Shown: positions 1 to 12,289 of the stretch, piece by piece | Layout: each line of letters begins with the position of its first letter | How positions within the stretch are numbered: the first letter of the stretch is position 1 | Source: Ophiura sarsii | Lineage: Eukaryota > Echinodermata > Ophiuroidea > Amphilepidida > Ophiuridae | Direction of reading: 5' to 3' | DNA length: 64,000 bases | NCBI GenBank assembly: GCA_035610835.1 | Contig: CM069448.1 | Coordinates: forward strand, 14,694,462-14,758,461 | Notes under the pieces: model-generated | The model's database searches: none | What the model was told of the DNA's origin: nothing | Seen by the model: only the letters and a program-made list of their open reading frames with translations | Program-made: the position numbers and the translations under genes

Positions 1-2353
1 AGGACATCTTCCAGGGAACCTGACTGAGCTTCTTAAATTGCCAGTGCGTATCAACCAATCATTGTTTTAGTTATAACAGGTTTTTTGTCAAAAGAGATTT
101 AAGCATGTTAAGTGGCTTGGTCTTTAAGGGAACCAGATAGCCCTAAACTGTGTTGAAAATCAATAATACAACTGGTAAAAGGATAATTATGAGATGACTA
201 CAAGTCTCGAATACTGTGTTTGGTAGCATGATTCTGATCATCTCCATTTGTAGCCATTTTTAGGGGGTTTTGTCCGTATGTGTTGTGTTATCACGGACCA
301 GTTACTGCCTTTTATCGTGGCTTTTTATCGTATTTTTTGTGGCACAAGAATCTTGAAAAGTAAGGACGTTGGTTGAAGGAAATTTTGATAAGTTGTGTAT
401 TATATTGATACCTACTGCATGAGCATATTTTTGAGGTCCAGAATTAGGCGTTACTAAGATGTTTTTGGGCCGTAACCAAGGCACGTTCTCTGTTTCACAT
501 TTAGGTATATGTGTTAGGATGTACAGTGATGCGCCCCTACGATAGTTTCTACGCATAAAGAAGTAGACCCCGAATTACATGGAATTAAAATGTGGTTTGT
601 GTTTGTATTTATTGTATTTCATCAATAATTTTCCTCTCATTCTTCTCACTGGCATAATATGTTGGTGTTTGTTGTCATTTATACGCTATTTATAAGGTTA
701 TTTGCCTACGTTAATGAATGCGGATAGTTATAGTCAATTATAATTCAAGCAAATCGGCTGGCGTGAGTTCATAGATACCATGAGCTCACGTAGTCCTTTT
801 CAGTACTTCTTCAGGCAAATGAATAAGGGGGAACCATACCAAAAAGACAAGGCTATCATGTGACTAATTTTAACATAATAATTAATGTCTAAATTCGGTT
901 TTTCACGGACATATCGGACAGGTTTAACTTTAAAAATGAGTGCTCACCTGTTTCTTGACCCATATGCATCTATTATTCGGATGCATATGAATTTCTTGAG
1001 TCCATTTCTGGTAGCTAACAGGACCATTTAAATATGGCCATTTTACATACACAGTATCATGTAGATGGCTGAATAACCTTTATTGACTTTTGTACTACTG
1101 TTGACAATGGTTGAGAACGCTAAATCAATATACACTCTTTTGTGTATTCCCGCGATTGCCTACACACAAAACTTAGAAATGTCCAATAAATTTTAAAGTA
1201 GTCAAACTATTTTCAATATAGTTTCACCAGATTAACTCCGTTTATAATTTAAAAGATAAGGTTGGAAAGAAGAGGACTTCAGCTTTCCATCTAAGTGAAT
1301 TTGGTAAGATACCAGACAGGTCTTAGGTATCTTTTTATGTGAGACAAAATTGATCTCCGAATTTGTGGGGAATTTGTTTTCAATCTCTGATTCTGCAAAA
1401 TGAGAAACGGTTACTGATTGGTGATCTAAACGTCAGTACAAAATGACGGAGGTTAATATTAACCAATCAGCATGAATTTAACAGAGCCGACGGATAAGCA
1501 TATGCTTATTAATATTAAACAAGGTCTAAAAATTCGGGATGAGGGCGTTTGGAGTTACAATTGCGTGCATCAGGGAGAGAAGGACCATTTTCTTAAATCT
1601 TCCATTGATTGCGCTGTGAAACAGGACAACTAGTGGTTGTAATAAATTAATAGACGGCGTTTCTCAATTTTTAAATAATAAGAAAACATTTTCATAAAAT
1701 GTAAAAGGCTTAAAGCTTTATTTTAAAACAAGGTCTAATCTCGTACTCCTAGAGGTTAAAAAGTTACGATTTTTTAACCATGAAAATCGTATGGTTTTTG
1801 ACCATAATTTATCAAAAAGGCTATGCATAGTCATGTTTGCGCTTAAGTTGCCACATGAAATTCATATGAAATTCAATCCGGTAGCCTTACATGCTTACAC
1901 AGAAAAACAAAATTACCAATGTGATTATTGTTTTTTAAGATGGCCGACGAAGATTTTGTCTGAGACTAGTACGTATATACCACTCTCAGGATTTTGTATT
2001 AATACCACAGTTGTTTACTTGCTAGTCATAAATAAAAAGATCCAATGCGACTTTTCTGAACCACTTTTGCTAGCTCTTAGTTTCATAGCAATGTCATGAA
2101 TTCCAAAGAGAACATAAAAGGACAAGTTTGAGTCTCCAAAAATGTGAGTGAGTCCATGGACGGTGGGACCAAGTGGGCTATAAAAATGATTCCCTTCCAA
2201 CATTGTACTTTTACCCGATACCCAAATTATAGATTTGGTACCAATCTATCGAAACTAGAGCTTACATCAGTTACGAAAATGAAAATACCCGGCGAAGAAT
2301 CACATTTTAGCGAAAGAGTAAAAATAATGCACAGATTAAATACAAAATAAATC
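1..2353. other. No gene recognised
   Basis: This AT-rich stretch has only short ORFs without domain-like composition. The one local structure I see is a small inverted repeat at about 961-990, in which CATATGCATC is mirrored by GATGCATATG around a 9-base loop. I see no splice-bounded exon, transposon terminus or tandem array. Confidence 0.6.
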
Positions 2354-2510
2354 AATTTCAAATGAATCTCCACATTAAATGTGCATTAAATAATCGTGAT
2401 TTAGCCGACAATTTTTTTTAAAATAAGCTTATTATTATTTTTTATTATTTTTATTTTGATGAATGAAATGATGGATAATTCCAGAATCAAATGTTTAGAG
2501 ACATTTTGGG
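2354..2510 (+). repeat. Left copy of direct repeat enclosing the satellite
   Basis: This segment shares a long stretch with 5150-5312, including AATAATCGTGATTTAGCCGA, an AT-rich spacer, and a block reading ATGAATGAAATGATGGATAA then AAATGTTTAGAGACATTT. The satellite lies between the two copies. The core TTTAGCC also occurs in every satellite monomer, so the array may have grown from within one repeated unit. Confidence 0.75.
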
Positions 2511-2697
2511 AATCTCGGGTCCCAAAATGGGCCCCGGGATATCGACTTAGTCTAAAAAATGATGGATACCATGATAAAATGTGTCCCGATGTGATTTTTT
2601 GGATGATTTCACATTTTGAGCTACTTATAAAGTCTGTGTACTGTATTCCCTTTACGAAAATGCAATCACCAAAATGTGATTGCAGCAAGGTGGTACC

Positions 2698-2905
2698 AGG
2701 TTGCACAAGGTTGTCGCACGGTTGCGTAAGGTTGCACAAGTTTGTCACAGGTTGTCGCACGGTTGCGTAAGGTTGCACAAGTTTGTCGCAAGGTTGCACA
2801 AAGGTTGTGGATGATTGCTTCAAGGTTGCGCAACCTTCTCAGAACAACCAAACTGGTTGCGCAAGGTTGTATTTTTCCAAATTTAACCTTGCGCAAGGTT
2901 GCAGA
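2698..2905 (+). repeat. GGTTGCGCAA-type minisatellite
   Basis: Units of about 10-12 bases based on GGTTGCGCAA, GGTTGTCGCAC and GGTTGCACAA are repeated with point changes. A longer block of about 48 bases, GTCGCACGGTTGCGTAAGG and what follows, occurs twice in a row. All three frames on both strands read through, which explains the long low-complexity ORFs here; they are not genes. The array sits between the flanking repeat and the 146-bp satellite. Confidence 0.85.
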
Positions 2906-2980
2906 ATTGATTGCGATTTTCATAAAGCCAAGGGACGGGTCAAACTGCAACACATTTGACGCAGAAAAAAAATGTCCAGC

Positions 2981-5140
2981 AATTTAGCCTAAAGAAATGA
3001 ATGGACACCATAAAATGTGTACCGATTTGAATTTTTGGGATTTTTTTCATATTTTGAGCTACGTATGAAGTCTGTGTAGCTAACCGGTCAAACCGCAACA
3101 TATTTGACGGAGAAGAAAAAAATCTGACAATTTAGCCTAAAAAATGACAGACACCATAAAATGTGTCCTGATTTGATTTTTTGGATATGATTTCACATTT
3201 TGAGCTATGTATAAAGTCTGTGTAGCTAGCCGGTCATACTGCAACACATTTGACGGAGAAAAAAAAATCATATAATTTAGCCTAAAAAATGACAGACACC
3301 ATAAAATGTATCCTGATTTGATTTTTTGGACATGATTTCACATTTTGAGCTGCGTATCAAGTCTGTGTAGCTAACGGGTCAAACCGCAACACATTTGACG
3401 GAGAAAAAAACATTCCGGCAATTTAGCCTAAAAAATGGCGGACACCATGAAATGTGTCCCGATTTGATTTTTTGGATATGATTTCACATTTTGAGTTACG
3501 TATAAAGTCTGTGTAGCTAGCCGGTCATACTGCAACACATTTGACGGAGAGAAAAAAATCAGACAATTTAGCCTAAAAAATGACAGACACCATAAAATGT
3601 GTCCTGATTTGATTTTTTGGACATGATTTCACATTTTGAGCTGCGTATAAAGTCTGTGTAGCTAACGGGTCAAACCGCAACACATTTGACGGAGAAAAAA
3701 ACATTCCGGCAATTTAGCCTAAAAAATGGCGGACACCTTGAAATGTGTCCCAATTTGATTTTTTGGATATGATTTCACATTTTGAGCTACGTATGAAGTC
3801 TGTGTAGCTAGCCGGTCATACTGCAACACATTTGACGGAGAGAAAAAAAATCCGACAATTTAGCCTAAAAAATGACAAACACCATAAAATGTGTCCTGAT
3901 TTGATTTTTTGGACATGATTTCACATTTTGAGCTGCGTATCAAGTCTGTGTAGCTAACGGGTCAAACCGCAACACATTTGACGGAGAAAAAAACATTCCG
4001 GCAATTTAGCCTAAAAAATGGCGGACACCATGAAATGTGTCCCGATTTGATTTTTTGGATATGATTTCACATTTTGAGCTACGTATAAAGTCTGTGTAGC
4101 TAGCCGGTCATACTGCAACACATTTGACGGAGAAAAAAAAATCTGGCAATTTAGCCTAAAAAATGACGGACACCATAAAAAGTGTCCCGATTTGATTTTT
4201 TGGATATGATTTCACTTTTTGAGCTACATATAAAGTCTGTGTAGCTAACGGGTCAAACCGCAACACATTTGACTGGGAGAAAAAGAAATCTGGCAATTTA
4301 GCCTAAAAAATGACGGACACCATAATAATGTGTCCCGATTTGATTTTTTGGATTTGATTTCACATTTTGAGTTACGTATAAAGTCTGTGTAGCTAACGGG
4401 TCAAACTGCAACACATTTGACGGAGAAAAAATAATTCCGGCAATTTAGCCTAAAAAATGACAGACCCCACAAATTGTGTCCCGATTTGATTGTTTGGATA
4501 TGATTTCAATTTTTGAGCTGCGTATGTAGCTAACGGGTCAAACCGCAACACATTTGACGGAGAAAAAACATTCCGGCAATTTAGCCTAAAAAATGGTGGA
4601 CACCATGAAATGTGTCCCGATTTCATATTTTGGATATGATTTCACATTTTGAGCTACATATAAAGTCTGTGTAGCTAGCCGGTCATACTGCAACACATTT
4701 GACGGAGAAAACAAATCCGACAATTTAGCCTAAAAAATGACAGACACCATAAAATGTGTCCTGATTTGACTTTTTGGACATGATTTCACATTTTGAGCTA
4801 CGTATAAAGTCTGTGTAGCTAACCGGTCAAACCGCAACATATTTGACGGAGAAAACAAATCCGGCAATTTAGCCTAAAAAATGAGTGACACCATAAAATG
4901 TCTCCCGATTTGATTTTTTAGATATGATTTCACTTTATGAGCTACGTATAAAGTCTGTGTAGCTAACTGGTCAAACCGCAACAAATTTGATGGAGAAAAA
5001 AATTCCGGCAATTTAGCGTAAAAAATGACGGACACCATAAAATGTGTCCCGATTTGATTTTTTTGATATGATTTCACTTTTTGAGCTACGTGTAAAGTAT
5101 GTGTATAATGAACTGATCAAACCGCAACACATTTGACGTA
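2981..5140 (+). repeat. Satellite array, about 146-bp monomer, 15 copies
   Basis: The landmark AATTTAGCCT recurs at about 2981, 3129, 3274, 3420, 3565, 3711, 3857, 4002, 4147, 4294, 4440, 4578, 4723, 4866 and 5008 (the last reads AATTTAGCGT), giving a spacing of about 145-148. Each monomer contains TGATTTCACATTTTGAGCT, AAGTCTGTGTAGCTA and CAACACATTTGACGGAG. From 3274 to 4147 monomers alternate between type A (CTGCGTAT, CTAACGGGTC, ACATTCCGGC) and type B (GGCGGACACC, CTAGCCGGTCATACTG). That is a dimeric higher-order repeat of about 291 bp. No protein is encoded; the array has frequent stops. Confidence 0.95.
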
Positions 5141-5149
5141 TCAAATGAT

Positions 5150-5312
5150 GTTCGCATTTCAAATTTTATCTCCAATATAAGTTTACATTAAATAATCGTG
5201 ATTTAGCCGAAAAGGTGTTTTTAAGTAAGCTTATTTTTATCATTTTTGTTTATTATTTTGATGAATGAAATGATGGATAATTTTCAAATCAAATGTTTAG
5301 AGACATTTCGAG
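5150..5312 (+). repeat. Right copy of direct repeat enclosing the satellite
   Basis: This is the direct-orientation counterpart of 2354-2510, with a similar order of blocks and clear divergence in the AT-rich spacer. The two copies suggest that the satellite and the GGTTGC minisatellite expanded inside a duplicated unit. An alternative is that they are the ends of a longer non-autonomous element. Confidence 0.75.
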
Positions 5313-5417
5313 AATCAAACTATCCATTATAACAACACATCGCTAACAATGTGAGTGTGACAGTCATCGAATCTGGTTCCGTTGGGATCCTAAAGTACCA
5401 ACCACATTAAACATGTC

Positions 5418-5495
5418 TACCGAAACCGCTCAACCAAAAATCATGCAACCCGATAACCGCAAAACCCGCGAACCGCGAAGCCCGAGAACCGCTCT
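5418..5495 (+). repeat. Short AACCGC-rich degenerate tandem repeat
   Basis: The hexamer AACCGC or close variants (AACCGCTC, AACCGCAAA, AACCGCGAAG, AACCGCTC) recur about five to seven times in 78 bases. It is too degenerate and short to assign to a family, and no gene is associated. Confidence 0.6.
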
Positions 5496-5499
5496 AGTT

Positions 5500-7341
5500 C
5501 ATATTATGTTACCTAACACGGTGATTGGTGTTTTGCAACAATGATTCGATAAGTGTCTTTTGATTACAGTCTGTGCAAAAATAGTATGTATTATCATGAT
5601 TATATGAGCCTCATACGAATGTTTTCCGAATACTTTTTATAAGCTTATCACCACATGGATTATTCATGCAGTGTTACGTAATATGCCTAAAGTGCCAATT
5701 GCAGTGTATTGTAGACACAAGAGCAAAGTATATAGTGTGTGTATTCAGAGAAACACTTTCTTGCAAATATACCGACGAATAAATTGTGTCAACATTTATT
5801 TGAAATAAGAACAAATCTGCTCCTAGCAAACTTGTCGGGGGGAAAAGTACATCAGCACTCGACTTTTATTTGCGGAGAGAAGTAATGTGTTCACGGCGTG
5901 ATTTTTCTTTTTTTGTGTGATTTTTCTTTTTGTCTATACATACATGTAGTAAATGTTCGCCTTCTCTTTGATGAAGCTTGATCATATAAATGCCGGATAA
6001 AAACACTTTTTACACCACTATAGAGAAACAGCAAATACGCACACAGTGCATCTTATCCACGGGCAATTACTTGTATGTGTTAGAGCATTTTCTTTATTTC
6101 CGAGTAAACATGCATTAAGGTCGTGTGCCCTAGCGAATCTCTCTACTTTCCACTGTTACCATGGTTATGAGTAAAGTACGTGTAAGGGATCGAGATACCT
6201 TTGAATGGGTTTGAAAATCAGATCGTATAATAACTGCTACAAATTTACGTCGGACTGTGATTTTTTTCGCTTTTCTGACCAATAACTGACTTAGAGCATA
6301 GAAATAAATCGGGTTTGTCCTTCAATTCTTTTTAAATTCCTTAAAAATTGTTTGTATTTTTTTTAAATGTTGAAATTTGTTTTTTAAATATTTGAAGCTG
6401 CGAAATCGGTACGGTCTACAGTAAAACATGACATTTACCCTTGATCTTTTCGATGAAGCAAAGTTATATTATTTCACAAAGCACAAAATGTCCATGAAAA
6501 TTGAGTCGAGACAAATATGGTGATAATACCATGTCCGCAAATAGCCACAAATTTTCATTTTTTGTGAGTAAACGATTTACGATGGGTAATGCAACCATTT
6601 TCACTCTGGTGTCATTGATCAAGTTGACTCTAGATTCCAGAGCATTGATTTGGCAACTATGCTTCGCTTCAATAGCTGGAGATATCGATTGTTTGAGTTC
6701 AATTACAATACAAGACACAGGTATGTTTTCTGAAATCTATTATAGGTTTCCAATAAATTAGCATATTATTATTAATTCAGTGACAAACGAGTAAGTCTTT
6801 TAAATCGCGTATTCGCGTATCTATCGTAGACAAAAGGAGAGCTCAAAAGAGGCTAAATTTAAAGCGCGTTTTAAATACAAATAATATGCATAATAATAAA
6901 CGCGAAAAGAGATTCCCTTTAATGATCATCACGAACCCTCACAACCTTCGGTACCGGGTTAGTAAACAAAACTGGCGTCCTTTAGGGCAGATTCGAGCAA
7001 GCAGTTGGCAGTTCAGGCAAGTTCTTTTCATCCCTACATTAGTTAATGGGAATGACAGTGGTGCATTACGAACAATGGAGCTTACTCTTCGACATTGTAT
7101 ACGGTCATTAAAGATCGGTAAATAACAAACTAGTATATTTGAACACAGATGTGCTCCTTATATTTCTTAGAATCAACAGGACAGGAGTAATTGGCCAAAA
7201 GTGCAATTTAAAATCTTTCTTCGAATTTATTGGATGTTACTTCTATTTCTTAATCCAATTCTGTCCATGTCAATTCCATTAAGATACCCACATACCATGA
7301 ATACAGGAAACATTATACCTCACACAAAGCGTCCGCATGAT
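5500..7341. other. No gene recognised
   Basis: This is AT-rich DNA with only short, compositionally random ORFs. I see no terminal inverted repeats, tandem arrays or splice-bounded coding segments. Confidence 0.55.
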
Positions 7342-7440
7342 GTTATTTCAGAAACATTATTCTGTCTCTTCTGTCGTTTAAGCATTGTACACTTAAAAGT
7401 GTACAATGCTTTTTAGAAGACACAATATTTCTGAAATAAA
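7342..7440. repeat. Long hairpin with perfect 30-base core palindrome
   Basis: The core at 7381-7410 is a perfect palindrome with AGCATTGTACACTT on one side and AAGTGTACAATGCT on the other of a 2-base centre. Outer arms continue the pairing with bulges: TTATTTCAGAAA at about 7343 pairs with TTTCTGAAATAA near 7428-7439, and TGTCTCTTCT pairs roughly with AGAAGACAC. The whole can fold into one stem of about 50 pairs. It could be a tiny foldback MITE or a transcribed hairpin precursor; the near-absent loop argues against an ordinary microRNA precursor. Confidence 0.75.
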
Positions 7441-7475
7441 ATCGTCCTACTTATGTATATGTATCAAATCAGGCA

Positions 7476-7571
7476 TAATTCTGTTATACCCTACACACCA
7501 ACATCGGTAGTATGCGTCGTTCTTAAAAATCATGCACTATGAATTCCTCTGTGAAGGGTATAACAGAATTA
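7476..7571. repeat. Inverted repeat, probable very small MITE
   Basis: TAATTCTGTTATACCCT at 7476-7492 is exactly mirrored by AGGGTATAACAGAATTA at 7555-7571, enclosing about 60 bases. The 17-base perfect arms and total length of 96 suit a minimal TIR element. I cannot define a target duplication. It lies close beside the hairpin at 7342-7440. Confidence 0.65.
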
Positions 7572-9730
7572 CTCCTCAAATCATTCATAGAACTTTACAA
7601 AACTAACAAGATTATGTTTTATGGGTTTATCCTTGGTGTAAGACAACACAAAATTAACCTAGCGCAAAATCCTTTATTGACGGATTAAAGGATTATACAG
7701 CTATATTCCGTAATGGGTCTTGACTCTAGTTTAAGTTATGAATGTCTTAAACCAAAGATATATCGTTTTATTATACAAACATTTGTTTATAAATCTGAAT
7801 CTGAATCTCGTTCACGAGTACTTTTGGATCTTGTTATACCATCGGAAAGACCTGAATGTTTTCCGAGTATGAACACTTTTTTTTGCATGTCATTTTAACA
7901 TCGTTTCTACCAATTTTACATTCCGATTTCGGTTGATCTAAGGGCGTGTTTACAAATACAAATCTCTCCCATCTATTGAACAAGGGTATTGGGTACTGTT
8001 TTCTATTGAAATTAAAATAAGTAAGTTTTGTTATGTCGCTGTTTCATTTAATTAGAAATGTTTTAGAAACACTGTTACAATATTAGCGTCTTATATAAGT
8101 AGACAATTGTGCTTTCACCCATTCGTCACGCCCATATTGTGTCTGTCTATGTTCGTCATCCTTTGTTTAATGTTTGTATAACTGCAAGTGACTGGAACAA
8201 ATGCAAGGTCAAATGAATCTTCCTACGCGTCGTATGCTGTTGGTTTACAGTGCAAGCAAGTTCTACACCTCAGCACTACAACTTTTTGATTTTATTTCTC
8301 ATTTGAATCCATTTTGGATTAACTTGGCAGAACATTTCCGATAATATACAATTAGATATTAAGGGCACGGAAAAACCCCGCTTTCCGTGTCCGACCTAGC
8401 CATATTTTTTCAAATTTGAACAAGAAAAAATATTGTTTTAATTTTTAACAATTGTGAACATTTGGGGGGGGGGGGGGGGGGGATTTAAATTATGATTTCA
8501 AAATTGTTCCAAATTTTGACGGGGAAAAATGACAGAGTTGCGCAAATCCGTAGATCAGGGTCGGGGGTTCCCGGGGGGTTCTCGCAGCCCAATAGGCAGA
8601 AAGTTCAACTCACATTTTCAGCGAGGCACGTTCCAATCAAACCCAAACGTAAGTACCACAGATACAATAGTCATGCACTTATTATTTACATTGATTAACC
8701 TAAATAAAGCCATTTAAACGATAACTTCAGAAATGAAATAGCACACCGGAAATCAGACTTTCAGTGAGCATTGCTTAGCAAGAAAATTGAACAAAAGTAT
8801 TGAATCCGGACGATGAATATAGCACGTTATCGTAATATAATAACTTAATGGAATGAAATCCATTGACAAACAGCTCAAAAGCGTCACAAGGGACGATCTT
8901 TTGACGAGAAAATACGTAATTCTTCCAATTCGGAGCAAACCTTCGATTTCAATAAAGGACATTGTGCACTGTACCATAATATTTGGTATTTTTATAATAA
9001 CATTATGTTGATGTACGAGGGTACTATTCAACATCATTATCTTATTTGCATAGTAATGTAACATTGATTAGCACTGATTCACTATAAAGTATGGTAAATA
9101 TGGAGCCTAACACAAATAATAATAATGGAATGAATCGAGGTCACTTAAGGAGTTGTATATAATATACTGTGACGTCAACAGGTTTTTGTCGGGGGTTTTG
9201 TCCAGGGTAGTAACAATTGTAAAAAATGCTGACCTAGGAAGGAAAAAACCTCGCGATCATATCAAGGCACAAATCATTGTCTAGTCCAGGCATATGTGTC
9301 ACTCTTATTGCTGATTGGCCAATTCACTACTAAATTTAGCCATTTTCTCCCGCATGCAACGCCCAAATTATGTGCATGGAATTGAAATCGGTTTGAGGGA
9401 TATATGTTCGAGGCTATGTAATATTGTCTTTATATGAAATCAGTGTCTAGGTACATAAATGATGAAAAACAATCATTTGATGTCTATTATTCCTACATAG
9501 TGATATAAAACTATGATACCCCTGCATGCAGTGTGTAATATATTGATGCTATATTGATTAGTTCCTTATCCTTCGTGTAATATTTTACCTCACTTGGGCA
9601 AGTTAAATCGTGGTCAAATCGTGACCGGCATGTAAATCGACAAATCATGACATTCTGTTTCATGAAATATACTCATTAATCGGCGGAACTACTGGTAGGA
9701 GTGATTCGTCTGGCTTGTATCCATATAAAA
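7572..9730. other. No gene recognised; poly-G run
   Basis: The stretch holds a pure run of 19 G at 8464-8482 followed by a G-rich segment to about 8590, and a small hairpin near 8365-8392 (GGCACGGAAA with TTTCCGTGTCC). ORFs overlapping the G-rich part are compositional. No other structure was seen. Confidence 0.55.
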
Positions 9731-9755
9731 GAGGGAGGGAGGGAGGGAGGGAGGG
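9731..9755 (+). repeat. (GGGA)n microsatellite
   Basis: About six GGGA units in a row follow AAAA. Four or more G triplets with one-base spacers make it a potential intramolecular G-quadruplex on this strand. Confidence 0.9.
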
Positions 9756-10393
9756 CCAGGTTGTGTGGTGATACTAAATGATAATGCAAATGTACAGTTT
9801 TGCAATATATATATAACCAAGTTTTAAAAAGATTACTTTATACTTTCATATTATTTATATAATCTCCCTATTACTTATATAATCTCCCTATTATATTGAT
9901 TTATCTTCGTAACATAATTGCTTATTTGTATTATCTCAGCCATTACCATTTTTCCAAAGGGGTCGTTGACACGTGTAAGCTCTTCGTGAGTTTTTTTCAA
10001 CGACGCCTTGCATATATGCTATTGTTTTGTATATTTTTTGCTCTGACTTTGTATTGATATGTTGTATATGCGAAATAAATTAACCTGAACCTGTAAGGGA
10101 CAGCATGTAGTGATATTACCCCGTGAACACAGTTGTATCTATTTATTACTTGATTGCCACCCCTCACGCCCCTCCCCCAACCGGTTGGATTATCTTTGTT
10201 GCCTGTAATCATTAAGTTGAGCACTTGAGTTTCCATGTGAACAACATAAGCAATGTTAAGCTGTATAGTATGTGCCATGTTCGGAAACATGAAAAGAATA
10301 AGGTACATGCTTTATTAGAGAAACATTTGAATTATCTGAATGTTTCAGACCATTATAATTATCATTCCGTTTCTTCGTAATAAAGGACTTTCA

Positions 10394-10505
10394 TACTATG
10401 ATGTAGGAACTAGTTCACTTCACTTTGCTTCTACGTCTTTTGAAACACATACTATGATGTAGGAACTAGTTCACTTCACTTTGCTTCTACGTCTTTTGAA
10501 ACACA
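10394..10505 (+). repeat. Perfect 56-bp tandem duplication
   Basis: The 56-base unit starting TACTATGATGTAGGAACTAG and ending TTTTGAAACACA occurs at 10394-10449 and again at 10450-10505 with no difference I can see. Identity implies a very recent duplication, or an assembly artefact. The surrounding 9756-11041 holds no recognisable gene. Confidence 0.92.
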
Positions 10506-11041
10506 GATATTCAACATATTACGGATTTGAAACAAATTATAAGCATCGATCTCACTGAGATTTATGCTGGTGTCACAAATTCATCCATCTTAATACTGAA
10601 TACATCTACTTGATGAAAGGGCAACAACGATATTTTTATTCTAACTATAATTGTATTTTTGCTCTTGTTCCTTCTCCGGTATATCTGGTTAATTTTTGGT
10701 AATTTTGTCAGCGCTGCACAAACAAAACGCGAAATGGCAATACAATTGATGATATCGTTCATCAAGATAAAATAGTAAGTAGTTAGTAGCGAACTGCGAA
10801 GGGATTTTTAGAGTAAAGTTTCAAGGTTAAAAATAAACGAGAAACTACGGGGTCTGCTGGGAAGGGAAAGAACCAAGAAGAAGAATGTGTAAGAAAAAAT
10901 AATGGTTGGAAAAGGATTCCGAAGTAGATGGCAAAGACGACAAAACATAAATTAGTCAAAGAGACTTCGAAGTTTTCAATTATCCAAATTAATGAATCAA
11001 TGAAAGGATAAAAGACATTTTGATATCAAATAGGTGGTTAG

Positions 11042-11088
11042 GCCCCGCAAAGTTGATTTGTTGAAACTAAAAATCAACTTGGCGGGGC
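11042..11088. repeat. 18-base-pair hairpin
   Basis: GCCCCGCAAAGTTGATTT at 11042-11059 pairs with AAATCAACTTGGCGGGGC at 11071-11088 with one mismatch and an 11-base loop. It could be a short MITE or a structured RNA element; there is no terminator-like T run or nearby gene to decide. Confidence 0.75.
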
Positions 11089-11612
11089 TTTAGATGGGGA
11101 CACAGGGATTGGTTTAATTGGAATGGACGCTCGTCACATGAGGTTGACCTCGCGTAAAAGTACGCCCCCTCAAACCTCACCCTCAAAACGTGGATCATCC
11201 GTGATGCGCCATACGTAAGGACGACTATCGTTCTGATTGGTCCATGGGATCTTGTTAGTTGTCAAACATGCACAGTGAGATGATCCGAGTGCGCCCGTGT
11301 GTGACGTATAACTGTGGTCAGGAGGCGATGTGATGGGGTAGGTCCATCAATGTTATGACTTGAATTGGATTTTTAAGTATCATTGTGCTTTCATTTCATC
11401 CTAAAATTATATCTCCTGAATAAAATAAAATAAAAAACGCATTTCAATTTAGGTTTTCAGGCTACCTACAGGAAACGATTGTTTAGCCTTGTGTGCATTT
11501 TTTTCTAAATAAAATAAGTTATACAACTCCAAGGGCCAATTCATAATCAAAAATAAGTTACAGAGAGTCTATTGCTGCCAACCGACTATTTGCTGTGAGA
11601 TTCCGTTTTGTC

Positions 11613-12289
11613 GATATTGATATAATGTAACATTGAACCAATGAATAAATTGCTTTTAGGTATCACACATCAAGGTTACAGCGCTCCTACTTTGAGACAG
11701 GTGAGTCTAGAGTTTATGTCCGGTCAATAATTTAGACAGTACAAAGTAGAGTTACAGTCGCGCAGTGGTAAATCAGCATTGGTTTTCAGACAGTAATGTA
11801 ATGGAGGCTTCTCGCCGATATATCGTCCATCTAGGCTACACATGTGTTCCTGAGGATCTGTTTACAATATAACCTACTTTATCTCGCTTCCTGGTCATCG
11901 AAAAACTATGTACAATTGTTACAATATGGACATTACTGTTACTGATATTGATGTAAAGTAACATTGAAGCAATTAATAAATTAAACGATAAATAACAAAA
12001 AAAATCAATCTATCAATTGCTTTTAGCCTAGGTAGCACTCATAATTTGAGACAGGTAAGTCTATAGTTTATGTCTTGTCAATAATTTAGACAGTACATCG
12101 TAGAGTTACAGTCGCGCAGTGGTAAATCAGCATTGGTTTTCAGACAGTAATGTATAATGAAGACTTCTCGTCGATATATCGTCCATCTAGGCTTAACGTG
12201 TGTTCCTGAGGATCGGTTTACAATATTAACCTACTTTACCTCGCTTCCTGATCATCGAAAAACTATGTACAATTTACTGTAATGTCCAT
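11613..12289 (+). repeat. Tandem duplication of an about 335-bp unit
   Basis: Copy one (about 11613-11943) and copy two (about 11944-12289) share GATATTGAT near the start, then TTTGAGACAGGTGAGTCTA or TTTGAGACAGGTAAGTCTA, TAGAGTTACAGTCGCGCAGT, GATATATCGTCCATCTAGG and CATCGAAAAACTATGTACAA. They differ by scattered substitutions and a short AT-rich insertion in copy two. Both keep a consensus-like splice donor (CAG then GTGAGT or GTAAGT), but no open frame precedes it in common, so I do not call an exon. Confidence 0.88.

Noticed and set aside
2401..2987. ORFs of 81-140 codons on both strands
   Set aside because: They overlap the GGTTGCGCAA minisatellite in several frames at once, which indicates low complexity rather than coding.
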